From contig NC_088320.1 in the NCBI RefSeq assembly GCF_910592395.1, positions 13,764,501 through 13,828,500 on the forward strand: DNA of 64,000 bases, in the 5' to 3' direction. Every line of letters begins with the position of its first letter. Within the stretch, counting starts at the first letter, position 1. Below the pieces are notes generated by a model. The model was not told the DNA's origin. It made no database searches and worked only from the letters and a program-made list of their open reading frames with translations. The stretch is from Lineus longissimus. Lineage: Eukaryota > Nemertea > Pilidiophora > Heteronemertea > Lineidae. Positions 48,501-59,914 of this stretch are shown here, one piece after another. The translations under genes were made by a program, and so were the position numbers.

Positions 48501-51500
48501 GATAGAGATATGTCACCTTCAGATCAGAGTTATGATCATTCTAGCACCAATGACCGAGCGTTTATGAATGGCATCAGAAACGGCCACGTGCGTGGCAATC
48601 AAGCGCCACTGCCACTACAAATCGAGGACGAGGTGCAAGACGACACCCCATTGTCAGGTTCTCAAACAAAACTACATTTCAGTGGCAACCGAGGCAAAGC
48701 CGGTGTCATTCAAACTGAAGACATTGGTGACTCGAAGAACGCAGATGTACTCCGTGATATTTTATCAGATACGCTCGAGGGGATTCGACAAAGTTATAAA
48801 GCAGAACATTCCCTTGCTGGTTCTAAAGAATCTGGAATAATTGCGAACGACGGGGACGGAGAGAAGGAAACACATGAGGATGAGGGGCAGCATTTGGACA
48901 GCCTTAAGAAAACCAACAATCCAATTCCACGGTATGACAATAGCAAGCCCAGTGAACTTAGTGATATGACAGCGTATTTTGGAAACGAGGATACCAACCA
49001 GCAGGACAGTGGTATGGCGAAATACGCAGCGGGACATACCCAACATATCGTCCGGAGAGAGCTAGTGTCTGTCGATGAGGGTGATCATGGAGATGTCGGG
49101 ACCTTTGACACTGATCCTATTCTAGACACCCAGATTGCACCTGACTGTGACGAACCTGATTCAGGCAGTGATGCAAATCAAATTAAAGAAGGCCAAGTGA
49201 GTAACGAATTCAGGCCATCGCCGCCAACTGAAGAGGAACTGAAAGAAAAGGGATTACTATCGCAGACAATACAACACATCAATGGCGATCATGGCGACAA
49301 CGGTTACGGTAAACGTAATTTGAAGAACGAAGATGATATCTACGACATTCTGTCGACGACATTCGATGGGATTCGAGAAAAACATTTAGCAAGACAGCAT
49401 ACTGGTGGTGTTGGGGAAACCGGCGTATTAACATCAAAGGATTCAAATATGGAGACGGGCCAGGGCGATAGAAATCAGCAAATTTATGACAGAAGTGAGG
49501 ATAGGCAGGAGATATTTGATAATCTCGTTAATCAGAATGAACTAGATGACACTGAGTCAGATAATGTACGTGATTTGGAAATAACAGTTGAGAATAAGGA
49601 TAACTGGTATCCAAAAAATGCCGGCGATAGTGATCCCTCCGTGCCCTTACTAAGTCACTCAATGTCAATGATACAGTTCCCACACTCTGTCCGTAGGCGG
49701 TTATTAAGCAACGATGAGGATCAGGATGAAGATGGTGGAGATGCTGGGGACGTGGGTACTGACGTTATTCAGGATTCAAAAACTATGATAGCAACTAGCT
49801 ATGACAAACCTGAATCGAGGGCGAAGTTAGGTCCTAATAATGAAGATACTGGACTGAATAAAGAGAATGGTGACGATGGAAATACTCAAAATGACCGGCT
49901 TGGAGGTGTAGCCCAACCTGATAAAGAATGCAACAGAATGAGGGAAGGAGTTGGTCTAAACTGTGGTGATAAAGTCATAGATCACATTAAGATTGCGGAA
50001 AAGGAGGTGTCGACAACAACTGAAGGTCCTGAACCCAGAGAGGTCATCACTGTTGGGTTAAACAAAGAAAGTCACCACGATCTCCATGAAGGAATAACTA
50101 ACAAAACAAGTTCTGGCAATCTTTCTTCGCCAGTGAGCGAACAGGAACTCGATGTTATTTTGGATCAAGTCAAGGAAGCCAAGGTTTCCCGTGAAAGAGT
50201 AACGAGGCATACGGGAGAGAATCAGAGTCAAGGACATCTACTCGACAAAGATCACCATCACACCGCAGAGAGGAGCAACCGAAACAAGGGGAAGCAGTGC
50301 CGTCAAGGCTGTGATCGTGAAGGTGAAGATGTCGCTAGTATTTCAGATGATCAACTGCAAGACCGCCGCAAGCGAGAAAATATACAAAACGTAGAGGCAG
50401 TCGAGGAACACCACACCGAACAAGTTCAGCGTCTTGATCTACACAGTCATCATAGCCCAAAGGTTGAAGTACATGTTTTGTTCAAGGACCACGGTGATGG
50501 TGACGATGTCGATGGCCACCAAAATCACAATTCACACGCAGATGTTGCAGTGAACGACAACATGCAAAGGCAGAGGGTACGGCGATCGGACAAAACTCCT
50601 ATCCCTCCAACTAATTCTACCAGTAACAGTACTATTACCCCAACCGTCGCTTCTGCTCCTGCCCCTACTGCTGCCCCAACTGTTGTCCCCACTGTTGCCC
50701 CCACCAGGAAGAAGCCAGCTTCTGATGACGACAAGGATGATTCTGACATCTTCTATGACAATTATAAATCAAGGCATCATCCAATTAAACTAAATTTAAA
50801 TGGAGGAGTGTTTCAGAACGGCCAACTCTTCCCTAAACAATATCCAAATGTGGATGAAGTCAGACCTCGATTGCCAATTCAACCACTGATTCAAGGAGGC
50901 TTTGTGCCAAATGCTGGCCCAGTGCAGCCTCGAACCTTTCAAGGTGGTTTCGATCAGATCGGGGCACTCCGGCAGCAGACTAATCCAAATAGCCAAAACC
51001 AAGTCTCCCGTCAACAGTATCAGAATGCGGGTAACGTTGGACCTGGTGTGCCGATTCAACCACCGATTCTTGGAGGTTTTGTTCCTAATGTTGGCCCAGT
51101 GCAGCCTGGAACCTTTCCAGGCGGTTTCGATTCGACTGGGACACAACAGCAACCAAGTAATTCAAACGGGCAAAACCAAGTCTCCCCTCAAAATGCAGTG
51201 CGAAATGCGGGTGGTGTTCAAACGAGTGTAGCAGTCCAACCACCGAACCAAGGTGGTGCCGTACCTAATGTCGGCCCTGTACAGACGCCGACTACGCCAC
51301 CTAATATGGTGCCGCAACAAGCTCAAAAACCGGCAACGAATGTTAAATTGGGAGAAGGAAATGACGAGAAGTTGGAAAACGATGTGTTTGAAACAGAGGC
51401 CTCAATAAATCACGCAGGCATCAAGGCCGCGAAGAAGTCTAAATCACCAGTTTTCATTCTGAATAACCCGAGATTTTATTCTGGCAGTCATCGCGTACAA

Positions 51501-51786
51501 CCATATCGATTCCAGCCTGAAGACCATGAAACAGAGGATTATGGAAGTTACTCAAAAGGTCACGGAAAAAAACCGGGCAGAATCGTTTTGGCACCTCCAC
51601 CTGACTATAGGCAGTACGGAAATGGGTTGAAAGAAAGAGGTTGGCGAAGTCAGGTTCGTAGGAAACGGTCCTGGATGAATGGAAGAGAAGGTCTGTACAA
51701 AAACAACTTTGAAGATGATGAAGCAACGAAAGCTGATGGACAAAAAACAAAGGATTCGCAGAAACAAGCAGTCGAAAAACAAGCAG
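45537..51786 (+). CDS. Giant first coding exon of a secreted multi-WSC protein
   Basis: A 6.25-kb exon with 2,083 codons, starting MTVGFILFFSILAVVCQTRL (signal peptide) and ending in phase 1 at a GTAAGT donor (51787). An acceptor (CATCTTTTGCAG) at 45522 shows an upstream exon; as no stop lies between it and this ATG, the true start could be further 5'. The protein is hydrophilic, rich in Asp, Glu, Lys, Asn and His, and probably disordered. Internal repeats: about 130 residues at 653-785 and 879-1010 ('NGLSL', 'IPSQS'), about 200 residues in tandem from 1068 and 1264 ('DILS-T--GIR', 'VRR-L-S'), and three Pro/Gly/Gln-rich units of about 58 residues near 1770-1920 ('GGFVPN-GPVQP'). There is a His/Asp-rich stretch (about 1624-1670), a Thr/Pro mucin-like stretch (1688-1724), a furin-type RRKR at 2041-2044 and many other dibasic sites. 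An extracellular matrix or coat role is inferred. Confidence 0.93.
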
Positions 51787-52083
51787 GTAAGTGATGGATA
51801 TAATGCCTGTTAGTTGTAGTTTGTATCACTCTCTATTTTCTCGTTTATGATGACCATAAGCCGATTGGATTTCTCGTAACGTCTTTTGCAATTGCGAAGT
51901 GGTCATTGGAATCCACACTAAAGGCGCTGTGAGTCAAGTACCATAACCAGTCCATACACGGAGGCACAATATTTTGACAACAGAAAAACAACAAGCGAGG
52001 TCGTTCCGAGTGAACTTGCTTTACCTCAATTACATACGGCATCAGCCGTTGTAAGTAGTATCTCTACGTATTCTTACATTTAG

Positions 52084-52219
52084 ATTCCTACATCGGTTGT
52101 TATGGGTGGAGGTTTAGCAAAGATGTTCGGGAACGGAAGGAGATTCATGTGAATGACGAGATGAGTTGTGATATAGACTGCGTGGACCATGGTTGGCAAT
52201 ACTCCTTCACCGCGCCCAG
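52084..52219 (+). CDS. WSC domain 1, first half exon
   Basis: The acceptor ATTCTTACATTTAG joins in phase 1 to the giant exon (codon GAT) and gives DSYIGCYGWRFSKDVRERKE and then MSCDIDC, ending ...FTAP at a GTAAGA donor in phase 2. 'Y-x-G-C-Y' and the later C-x3-C are the opening half of a WSC domain, a disulfide-rich extracellular module first described in yeast cell-wall sensors and common in invertebrate secreted proteins. The preceding intron is 297 bp. Confidence 0.9.
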
Positions 52220-52514
52220 GTAAGAAAAATGTTGGGTCACCCCTGGCTTTATGTTTCCAGGCTGTATTCCAACGGCTTTATGTTCCCGGGGTTGTTTAAG
52301 TTGCGCATGTGTAGTTGTTGCAATAAGATCATTCTCCCTTGGGTACATATGATGCGAAATTTTCTGAATCATGTCAGTTTACATGAACTGTGCGAGGTCA
52401 TGAGCATCGCTCTTTGGCAAGTTCGAAGGTAGCAATAGTAATTCATGTACTACGACACTACAAGACACGTGATCGTTTCTTAGATAATTTTGACTAATCC
52501 GTTCACTCTTTCAG

Positions 52515-52759
52515 TGATATCTGCTGGTGTCCCGCCACCTTGAACGCACTGGTGAAGGTGAATGACCAACTGTGTAGCGAGGAATGCACGGACTCATCGA
52601 AGTGTTCTGATCATACAACCAGAGGGGTCCATTACTTTTCGGTGTTCCTCAACAGCACGAAAGAAGGGAACCATGATGGCATGGAAAACCACGGCGTTAC
52701 GGATACCATTCTGAAATATAGCCCTGTGCGGCGAAGATACAAGCGTGCTGACCAAAAAC
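52515..52759 (+). CDS. WSC domain 1, second half exon plus basic tail
   Basis: The acceptor TTCACTCTTTCAG joins in phase 2 to give S-DICWCPATLNALVKVNDQL, then C-SEE-C and 'GVHYFSVF', the C-x-C, C-x3-C and terminal strand of a WSC domain. About 35 further residues follow, ending in a basic 'VRRRYKRADQK', a likely processing site, before a GTGAGT donor in phase 1. The phases (2 in, 1 out) pair with the preceding exon to make a symmetric 1-1 domain cassette. Confidence 0.9.
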
Positions 52760-53305
52760 GTGAGTACAGATTGAGAAACTGAAAATAAGGAATAGACGAA
52801 TTCGAAGAAGTTTGTTTTGGTCCTGCATTACACCTTTAACAAAGGTTCACCGTGTCCCTAGGCATGGTCCGAAGTTAGTTTAGGCCTTTTAACATGTTCT
52901 GAGTGGGCGCATTTGATTTGTTTTGGCGCTGATTAGTCTTCTTCAAAATGGACTATTCGGAAGTGCTGCGTTGCAATGAGTTATTAGTGAAAATTACAGG
53001 CAGGTCTCGCAACTCTCCGGAGCGACGAAGTACACACACTCGTACGGTTTACGAAATCTGCCGAAAGATATTCACCTGCTTCGAAATGCGTTTCCAACAC
53101 GTCACCGACAAAACAATCGCACACTCACATCCTACTTGTCTTTCTAGAGACACATTCGGGTAATGCTGCTGTGCATTTCCCGGGAACGTGTCTTGAACAG
53201 ACCAGATCGTTATGAGAGCAGCATGCAAACGTATCTCGAGCTTGTTGATCACCAGCATAATATGGACATCATAAAACAACAATGGATAATATACCTCCTT
53301 TTCAG

Positions 53306-53453
53306 ATGAATACAAAGGCTGCTATAAGCAGGACAAAAGACTGAGTGCAAAAGATAAAACGTTCCAGGGTCCAATCTTCGACGGATCTGATATACCGCTT
53401 TGTAGAGAGAAATGTTTGTTGATGAAAAAGGAATTTGCCGGATTGTTTGGGGG
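53306..53453 (+). CDS. WSC domain 2, first half exon
   Basis: The acceptor CTCCTTTTCAG joins in phase 1 and encodes EYKGCYKQDKRLSAKDKTF, then LCREKC and 'FAGLFGG', ending in phase 2 at GTAAGT. It fits the opening half of WSC (Y-x-G-C-Y, C-x3-C, A-G-L). In frame and by motif it continues best into 55447-55601, but a nearer exon (53687-53762) is also compatible. Confidence 0.9.
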
Positions 53454-53686
53454 GTAAGTACTGCAGGCATTTTACCAAGGTATCTACCACACTTTTAAAC
53501 AATGTAGAATGGGGATAAAAAGGAAGTGCAACCACCGATTTATAAATAAGCTGTTCTTTGGAAGGACGTATACTTACCATATACATGTACAGTCTAGCTC
53601 ATATTGATATCAACACCAACAACTTATGATATCTTCTTATAAACTATTCAACCGTTTTTAATGCGGTTTGCACAAGATTGTCGCAG

Positions 53687-53762
53687 ATGTTGTTGTCTGT
53701 GTGATCATGATGATTGCAATGAAGTGCAATATTGTCTTCATTATGTATCCGTCAATTTATAA
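53687..53762 (+). other. Possible alternative terminal exon with in-frame stop (degenerate WSC second half)
   Basis: After a GATTGTCGCAG acceptor the correct phase reads CCCLCDHDDCNEVQYCLHYV, then SVNL and TAA (53760-53762). C-x-C, later cysteines and the 'HYVSV' end resemble the WSC second halves (compare 'HYFSVFL' at 52.7 kb). Used, it would end the protein inside WSC domain 2; skipped, splicing to 55447 restores a full domain. An AATAAA lies near 54327. It may be a live short-isoform exon or a decayed tandem duplicate. Confidence 0.4.
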
Positions 53763-54792
53763 AAGGTAAAAAACTCACTTTTTTATTTCTTGAAAAAGCA
53801 AAGGTGTTGTAGTACAGCAAAGAATAAGACTGCCTGGTGTGTTTTAATGTTGATATCTTACACTACAAAGAATCAACTCAATGCAAATGAATATTCTTCG
53901 TGATTCTTGCTAAACCACATCTATTCAACAGTTGCAGAAGTGCAATAAGTGGCATGTCCAGTTACATCACGGTAAAGGTATGCCCATGAATGATATATAA
54001 TTATGCCTTTCCTTCGTTGAATGAGGTTTGAATAATTGTTGTGCAATAATTGGACTTACCTATTCAAACTTATATAATTTGCTTGTCAACAAATGACCCT
54101 ACATGTATAACATGTATAACATGTCACACTGCATGTTGAGGTGGTGGAAGTTTTGGTGCAGATTTCAAAGGTCAATTAGAAATAGTATCTGTTGCATGTT
54201 GACACGTTTGCAGAAAAAACAGGATAGCTCGAAACCAAGATAAGACATCAACATGAAAACACCCCAGAAAGTCTTAGTTCTTGCTGTTTTACAACACTAG
54301 TGATTTTTGGTGGAATTTTTCCTGAAATAAAAAAGTTATTTTTTGGACCATTTTAAATTGTCGATTACATAATTGTAATAAAGAAAATAACACATTTCAC
54401 TGTGATTAAAATGTTCATAATAGACAATAAGATTTGTGAAAACACTGTTTAAACCACATTGAAATCAGTCAGGTGTTTTGGGAGATATCACAAGTCATAC
54501 ATGTAGGTGTTGATATAAATATGAGCTAGCCTGAATATGTAGTAACTTCAAATTTTGTTTCGAATTGTCGTTCATTTTTAAAAGGAATGCGAAAATGGGA
54601 GAAAAACCAGAAGTGTTAATCGGTAGGCCCACACCGTTTACCTTATTCCGATGATCAGCATTTCGCTCTGACAATATTTGACTTAGCTCCATCAACATGT
54701 TTTCCACTTCGTTCTGCCACACACAGTTGCAACATGATATTGAAAAGAAAGTCCGCGGTTAACCAAAAACCTCTGTTTGGTCCTGCGTATAT

Positions 54793-54902
54793 TAGGGAGT
54801 TTTCGCAAAGCCCCCGACACGTCAACGCGACCGCGGCCTATCCCATTGTTAAACGTAGGAAGGCAATAAAAAAGCGTTCACGGGTTTTGCAAAAACTCGC
54901 TA
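54793..54902. mobile_element. Short MITE in intron 4, Harbinger-like ends
   Basis: TAGGGAGTTTTCGCAAA at the left and TTTTGCAAAAACTCGCTA at the right form inverted ends around a 110-bp unit. The ends share the GAGTTTTCGC core with the 44.2-kb element. Confidence 0.6.
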
Positions 54903-55446
54903 CTATTTAAGTAGCACGTGAAAGCGTAGCGCATCTAATAAGATTTTTTTTATTACTCTGTTTCCTCACATATACCGTCTTTGGGCGCCATAAGTGGCCC
55001 GAAGGGATGAATACCTCCCATACCTAATACATGGTTAGGCCAAGTGGATTGGACTAAATGGCTCAGATCGTGGCGCGGACTTATGACCAGAGACACCAAA
55101 TACTTGCAGTCCACTACCATTGGTCGATGGCATTTTAAATGAATTGAATCGGTTGTAATACCAGACAATCGTGTTTGGGCTTTATTTATGGCGTGGCCGA
55201 GGTGGAGCAAATGGACAATGCCCATTCATCACGTGGGCAAAGAAAAAACCGCATCGTATGTGGTGACCCCTCATTGCCTACCACACCCAATGTATGGACA
55301 CTGTTATTTTGTATTAGCGGTATAGGGAGACTGTATACTTGAGGAAACAGAGTATATTATTTCAACAGATGAAAATAATCAAATAATACCAAAAAATCTA
55401 CATACTGTATTGTGGCCGTGGCAATTAGAGACTGTTTCACTTGCAG

Positions 55447-55601
55447 GGATCGGTGTCAATGTTCAAATCATATTAAAGTAAGCACGCCCGTCGATGATAA
55501 AGAATGCAATCAGAGATGTCGTGCGAACCCTGGCTACTTCTGCGGCAGTCTCCCTTTTCAACACTCCGAGCATTTCTCGATGTATACCACTGAACTCAAA
55601 G
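55447..55601 (+). CDS. WSC domain 2, second half exon
   Basis: The acceptor TGTTTCACTTGCAG joins in phase 2 and gives G-DRCQCSNHIKVSTPVDDKE, then C-NQR-C-RANPGYF-CG and 'HFSMYTTELK', ending in phase 1 at GTAAGT (55602). This is a well-formed WSC second half (C-x-C, C-x3-C, CG). Intron 4 before it is 1,993 bp and contains the stop-containing exon at 53687 and a MITE. Confidence 0.9.
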
Positions 55602-56496
55602 GTAAGTGGAACCGAGGTATTCTCATATACATCGATCTAAATTCTACACCGAACTACATGCAGTTTTGAAAAAAAAACTGCCATCGAATCATATTTAAGT
55701 CCTCCGATGATACACCCATGAAGAATACTATGGTTTTCTGACCTATTACGTGTAGTTACCACTACCAGTTTTCCTAATAAAAAACAGACCAATCATGAAA
55801 AACAATGAAGCCAATACCATGGCATATCGTAAATACAACTGACTACCCGTCACGTGGTTAGCATAATTAGGAGATACCTGGATGAAGCATTAACTCGGTC
55901 AGGAACACCTGATTCTCGGAACCGCGTACGTTGCTCGAAGTTTGCGACAATTCCCAGGTGTGCAAGGGATAGTAGTCCTAGGGCTGATAGTCCGTGTAAC
56001 AATAGCCCGCATTGCTAAATGTTTTGGTTAGGGTTAGCGGTACAATAGATCATGCTGCTTAATTGATCAAATACAATGCTACCGGACTATGACTCCAGGG
56101 GGACTATATCCGCTGTCACACCGGTATGCGGAAGGTCGGTCTTTCGAAGACCGCGGGAAGCTCGTTCCGTTGCGAGAACTGAGTGAAAGTCGTGTCATTT
56201 TTCTTGTGTTTGTTGAAAGTCATGAAGGGTTCATTTCAAAAATATGCGCGACCACGAATACAGTAAGGCCGCCACGGTAGCCACTTACCAATTTTTTCTT
56301 TCATTTCCCTCGACTTCCGAGAAAACGTTTCACCTCATTCAGTCAACTGTTTACTGTGTGTCTATGAATCCTATTCTGGTCGTATGTATTACCATGACGG
56401 AAAAAGCACTTTTCATCATGCCCACGGACAACACTCAGTCGGGTGCATGCCACACATTGCGTTGCTCTTGTTAATTCAATTCTTTAAATTGTAAAG

Positions 56497-56638
56497 GTGG
56501 GTACTTGGGCTGCTACGAGGAAAAGAAGTCATCGCCGGTGGCGTTTAAAGGAAAAGTAACAAAGTTAATGGGCAAGACGTCGAGTTGTCGAGACTTCTGT
56601 TCCAAGAAAGGTCAAGCGATATCGGGAATACGAGATGG
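56497..56638 (+). CDS. WSC domain 3, first half exon
   Basis: The acceptor TTTAAATTGTAAAG (a weak pyrimidine tract) joins in phase 1 and encodes GGYLGCYEEKKSSPVAFKG, then SCRDFCSKKG and 'AISGIRDG', ending in phase 2 at GTAAGT. 'GYLGCY' with C-x3-C is the most canonical WSC opening in the gene. Confidence 0.9.
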
Positions 56639-56661
56639 GTAAGTTATTCTAAAGGTCGGGT

Positions 56662-56889
56662 CTATTTGGCAAGCCGCTCGCCGAACAGGCATCTTTTTTT
56701 GTCCTGTTTGGAGAGCCGCTTGCCAAACAGCGCTAAAAAGCCACCCTGTTCGGCCAGCCAGCCTTGCCAAACAGGTAAAAAATCTACCCTGTTTGGCGAG
56801 CTGGAGACTTTACTTTAATATTAATGAGTTCGGCTCTCCATTCAGGACAAGAAAAAGTCGCTGTTTGGTAAGCCGGGCTTGCCAAATAG
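56662..56889. mobile_element. MITE with CTATTTGGCAAGCC ends and internal palindromic repeats
   Basis: CTATTTGGCAAGCC (56662) is mirrored by GGCTTGCCAAATAG (to 56889). Inside, CTGTTTGGC/CTTGCCAAACAG words recur four to five times in both orientations, so the unit can form several alternative stems. It begins 24 bp after the WSC3 first-half exon donor. Confidence 0.75.
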
Positions 56890-57020
56890 TCACTTCCTAT
56901 TCTAAAACACCTATTGTTTAATAACTGATACGACCTAGAGAAAAGCATGCAAGTACAAAGTGTAGCCAATTTGATGCAAATATTGTTTTCATCAAATTAG
57001 TATGGATCTACATAGACGTT

Positions 57021-58352
57021 GAATACGTACATGGACACTCACAACCTTCACGATGCCTTCCAATCAGCCTACAAGGCTAAGCATAGTACTGAATCGGCAT
57101 TACTGAGGGTCCAGAACGATATTCGCAACATGGTTGATAAACATGGTGCAGCTGTATTAGTGTTACTAGATCTCAGTGCCGCGTTCGACACGGTCGACCA
57201 CGAAGTTCTCCTCTCGCGTCTACAAAATCTCCTTGGTATCGACGGTATCCCGCTAAAGTGGTTTCGTTCATATCTGGCGGGGAGGACGCAACATGTGTGT
57301 ATCAGCGGAAAGAGATCAGCGCCTCAAACACTCAATTATGGCGTACCACAGGGGTCAGTATTAGGCCCCATCCTTTTCCTGGTCTACATCCTGCCACTTG
57401 GTCCCCTTATCGATGGTTTTGGCACCCCTAGGCACGGATACGCGGATGACAATCAGTTGTATGTAGCACTTCCTGTCACTCAGGCCGCTTCAAGGATCAT
57501 CGACCTCGAGATCTGTCTCGTTGATATTCATGACTGGCTTACTGTTAACAAGCTCAAAGGAAATCCTACTAAAACAGAGATCGAACTCTTTGGCTCACAG
57601 AGAGTAATCGATTCACTGAACGTTAAATCACTTGTAGTCGCTGGCGTCCAGGTCACTCCGTCCAGTGGCCCTGTGCGGAACCTCGGAGTGTATTTTGATC
57701 AAACTCTTTCTATGGCATCACACATAAACTACATCGTCAAATCTGCAACTTACCACTTGCGCAATATTGGTCGCGCTCGCAAGCTCCTTACAACTGCAGC
57801 AACGAAAGAGCTAGTGCACTCACTGGTGATGTCTCGTTTGGACTACGGAAATAGTCTGTTAGCTGGGGTTAATGAGCAACTCCTGCACAAATTACAACTA
57901 GTGCAGAGCCGTGCAGCAAGAATAATTACAAGGACTCCACTACGTGAGCACATAACACCCGTATTGAGAACTCTCCACTGGCTTCCGATACCATATCGTA
58001 TCGATTTCAAGGTTTTACTCATGGTGTTCAAAGCCAAAAACAACATGGCTCCATCATATATCTCGGACATCCTGCCATCGTATGTCCCAGGGCGATCCCT
58101 GAGATCGGATAACCAAGAGTTGTTGGTGACTCCCAGGTATCGCCTTGAGACATTTGGTGGCAGAAGCTTTACAGTTTATGCCAGCAAATTATGGAACTCG
58201 CTGGACACTAACACCCGCAACAGCTCCACCGTCAGCGAGTTCAAAAGAAGATTAAAAACCAAACTATTTGAACAGTGTTTTTGTTAAGCGCAGCTGAGCA
58301 ATTTTTCTAATTGGATTTTGCGCTATATAAATGCTATTTGTATGTATGTATG
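57021..58352 (+). mobile_element. 5'-truncated CR1-like LINE in intron 6
   Basis: The element contains one uninterrupted reverse-transcriptase frame and a short 3'UTR ending GCGCTATATAAATGCTATT followed by (TGTA)n, a tail type common in CR1-group elements. A possible 8-bp target duplication TAGACGTT lies at 57013-57020 and 58353-58360. The endonuclease is missing by truncation. It lies in the same orientation as the host gene. Confidence 0.88.
57031..58287 (+). CDS. CR1-like reverse transcriptase, truncated but open
   Basis: From ATG 57031 the frame runs 418 codons without a stop. RT motifs are in order: 'VLLDLSAAFDTVDH' (motif A Asp), 'GVPQGSVLGPILF' (motif B), 'HGYADDNQLY' (catalytic YADD), 'NLGVYFDQTLSM', then the CR1-type C-terminal region ending 'FKRRLKTKLFEQCFC'. 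The N-terminal endonuclease is absent, so it cannot be autonomous, but the frame is undamaged, suggesting a fairly recent insertion. It is not part of the WSC gene; it lies inside that gene's intron 6. Confidence 0.9.
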   Translation: MDTHNLHDAFQSAYKAKHSTESALLRVQNDIRNMVDKHGAAVLVLLDLSAAFDTVDHEVLLSRLQNLLGIDGIPLKWFRSYLAGRTQHVCISGKRSAPQTLNYGVPQGSVLGPILFLVYILPLGPLIDGFGTPRHGYADDNQLYVALPVTQAASRIIDLEICLVDIHDWLTVNKLKGNPTKTEIELFGSQRVIDSLNVKSLVVAGVQVTPSSGPVRNLGVYFDQTLSMASHINYIVKSATYHLRNIGRARKLLTTAATKELVHSLVMSRLDYGNSLLAGVNEQLLHKLQLVQSRAARIITRTPLREHITPVLRTLHWLPIPYRIDFKVLLMVFKAKNNMAPSYISDILPSYVPGRSLRSDNQELLVTPRYRLETFGGRSFTVYASKLWNSLDTNTRNSSTVSEFKRRLKTKLFEQCFC

Positions 58353-58632
58353 TAGACGTTTGAACTTTTTCTCGTCTTCCTCATGAAATAAATCATAATG
58401 CGATTATACTACTCTTATAGCATTACTATGTTGAAGAAGTTTTTGAGGTTTCTTTGTGAAAGTGGGGTTTTATAAAACCATTTTTACTACATAGATACAT
58501 GATCTCTAGGCAGTAGCATATGTATTCTTGTTCAGGTAATCAAAGTCACCAATCTGACAGTGGTTTCAACAAAATTGAGGCAAGATTTGTACCAATATTG
58601 AAACACTATATTTTGTGTTTTTGATTGAAAGT

Positions 58633-59196
58633 TCATTTTGTGATAGATCCAGAAAAGGTTTTACCTTTAGACGAAGTTTTCAACAACCTAGCCGGTTGCC
58701 TTCCTCGATCAGGTCTTCTGCTGAGCAGTTCAGCAGTTACCATTGGCAGCAAAGATAGCAGCACTGCACTGGAAACGTTCTTGCTGTTACTTCTTCTTCT
58801 GAGGGCCCCGCCTATAGGGTCCCCCTTATGGATCCTGGGTTTCACGAGGCTGTCAAAGACGCGTGAGTGGTGGTATGTCCTATCGTCTATGTGCATGGAA
58901 GCCGAGTTACGCCTAATGGCTAGGGCCTCGCCTAACTGCCGTCGTCTCGGCCTGTTCTCCTTGGCAATGATTTTTGCATCTTGCAAGTTGGGAACATGGT
59001 TCTTGTCCATCATATGATCTGTGATGGCCTGCTTGTGGTGGTCACCTAAAGTAGAAACCCGTGTGGCTCGGGTACTGACTCCCCTACTGTGGGCAGAAAC
59101 GTCTGTTTGGTGCTCGTTTAGTCTAGTTCCGAATTTCCTGGTCGTTTCACCGATGTACGAACTTTTCCAGTGCAGTGCTGCCATCTTTGCTGCCAT
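58633..59196 (-). pseudogene. GIY-YIG endonuclease end of a Penelope-like element
   Basis: The minus-strand frame (187 codons) has 'SYIGETTRKFGTRLNEHQ', a GIY-YIG-type core with its conserved Arg, then 'ITDHMMDKNH' and 'AKIIAKENRPRRRQLGEALA' with the conserved Glu context, as in the C-terminal endonuclease of Penelope-like retroelements. The RT domain that should precede it is gone, and the C-terminal part runs into the inverted terminal repeat. It is a 5'-truncated remnant. Confidence 0.85.
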
Positions 59197-59315
59197 TGGG
59201 AACTACGGAGTAGTTCAACGACTCAGCTTAAAGCCTTATAATAGGAAGGCAACCAGTGACGTTGTTAAAAACTTCGTCTAAAGGTAAAAACCTTTTTGGA
59301 TCTATCACAAAATGA
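58633..59315 (-). mobile_element. Penelope-like element fragment with inverted terminal repeats
   Basis: TCATTTTGTGATAGATCC (58633-58650) is perfectly mirrored by 59298-59315, and the inverted similarity continues inward for about 70 bp (words GGTTTTACCTTTAGACGAAG and GGTTGCCTTCC). Between them lies a GIY-YIG endonuclease coding segment on the minus strand. Penelope-like elements are known for terminal repeats in unusual orientations, which fits. The reverse-transcriptase part is missing. Confidence 0.85.
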
Positions 59316-59914
59316 TTTTTTAATCACCAGATCACGTATTATCAGAGATCCGATGAAGCTGTTTAGTTATCTATATTTTGTAGATTACTGCAATGAGAGT
59401 GCTTACAACTTAATACAACTTTACAAGTCCTCTTTTATTGAAAGATGAGACATTTCACTGCAAAAAACTGATCACATATTGATCTTGTCACATACCTAAT
59501 AATCAGTCGGTCAAAGTTCTAACAATATTTGCCCAAACATAAAGCGTCCTAAGAACAGAATAACTTTTGTAATATTTGTAAAATTTCTGTTCATCAACAA
59601 AGTCACTATTTTCGAAAATTACCTCCAAACAAGGAAATATCATGGATGATCCATGCTTCCAGTCACTCAGTTAGTAGTCCTATAGCTACACAAACAATGC
59701 TATTTGTTTATTGTCGCATGTAAAGTTACAGCCGACCCCATGGGCTTATGAGACATTTTACATCGTATGATAATGAGATTGGCCACGACTTTGGAGAACT
59801 ACTTTCGTATTTAGCAATTGTTCGATATTTTCCTTGTTTGGAAGTAATTGGAAGTTTGGTAGTGTTCTATTAAATTTGGCGTGCGTACAGATATGCACAT
59901 CGGACCTTAGTTGA

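Noticed and set aside
45693-51782. Many minus-strand ORFs opposite the giant exon
   Set aside because: Shadow frames of a long hydrophilic coding exon; none has motifs or splice context.
53930-53980. Possible mini-exon reading CRSAISGMSSYITVK
   Set aside because: Similarity to 'AISG' of WSC domain 3 is short, and it does not join sensibly with either neighbouring exon.
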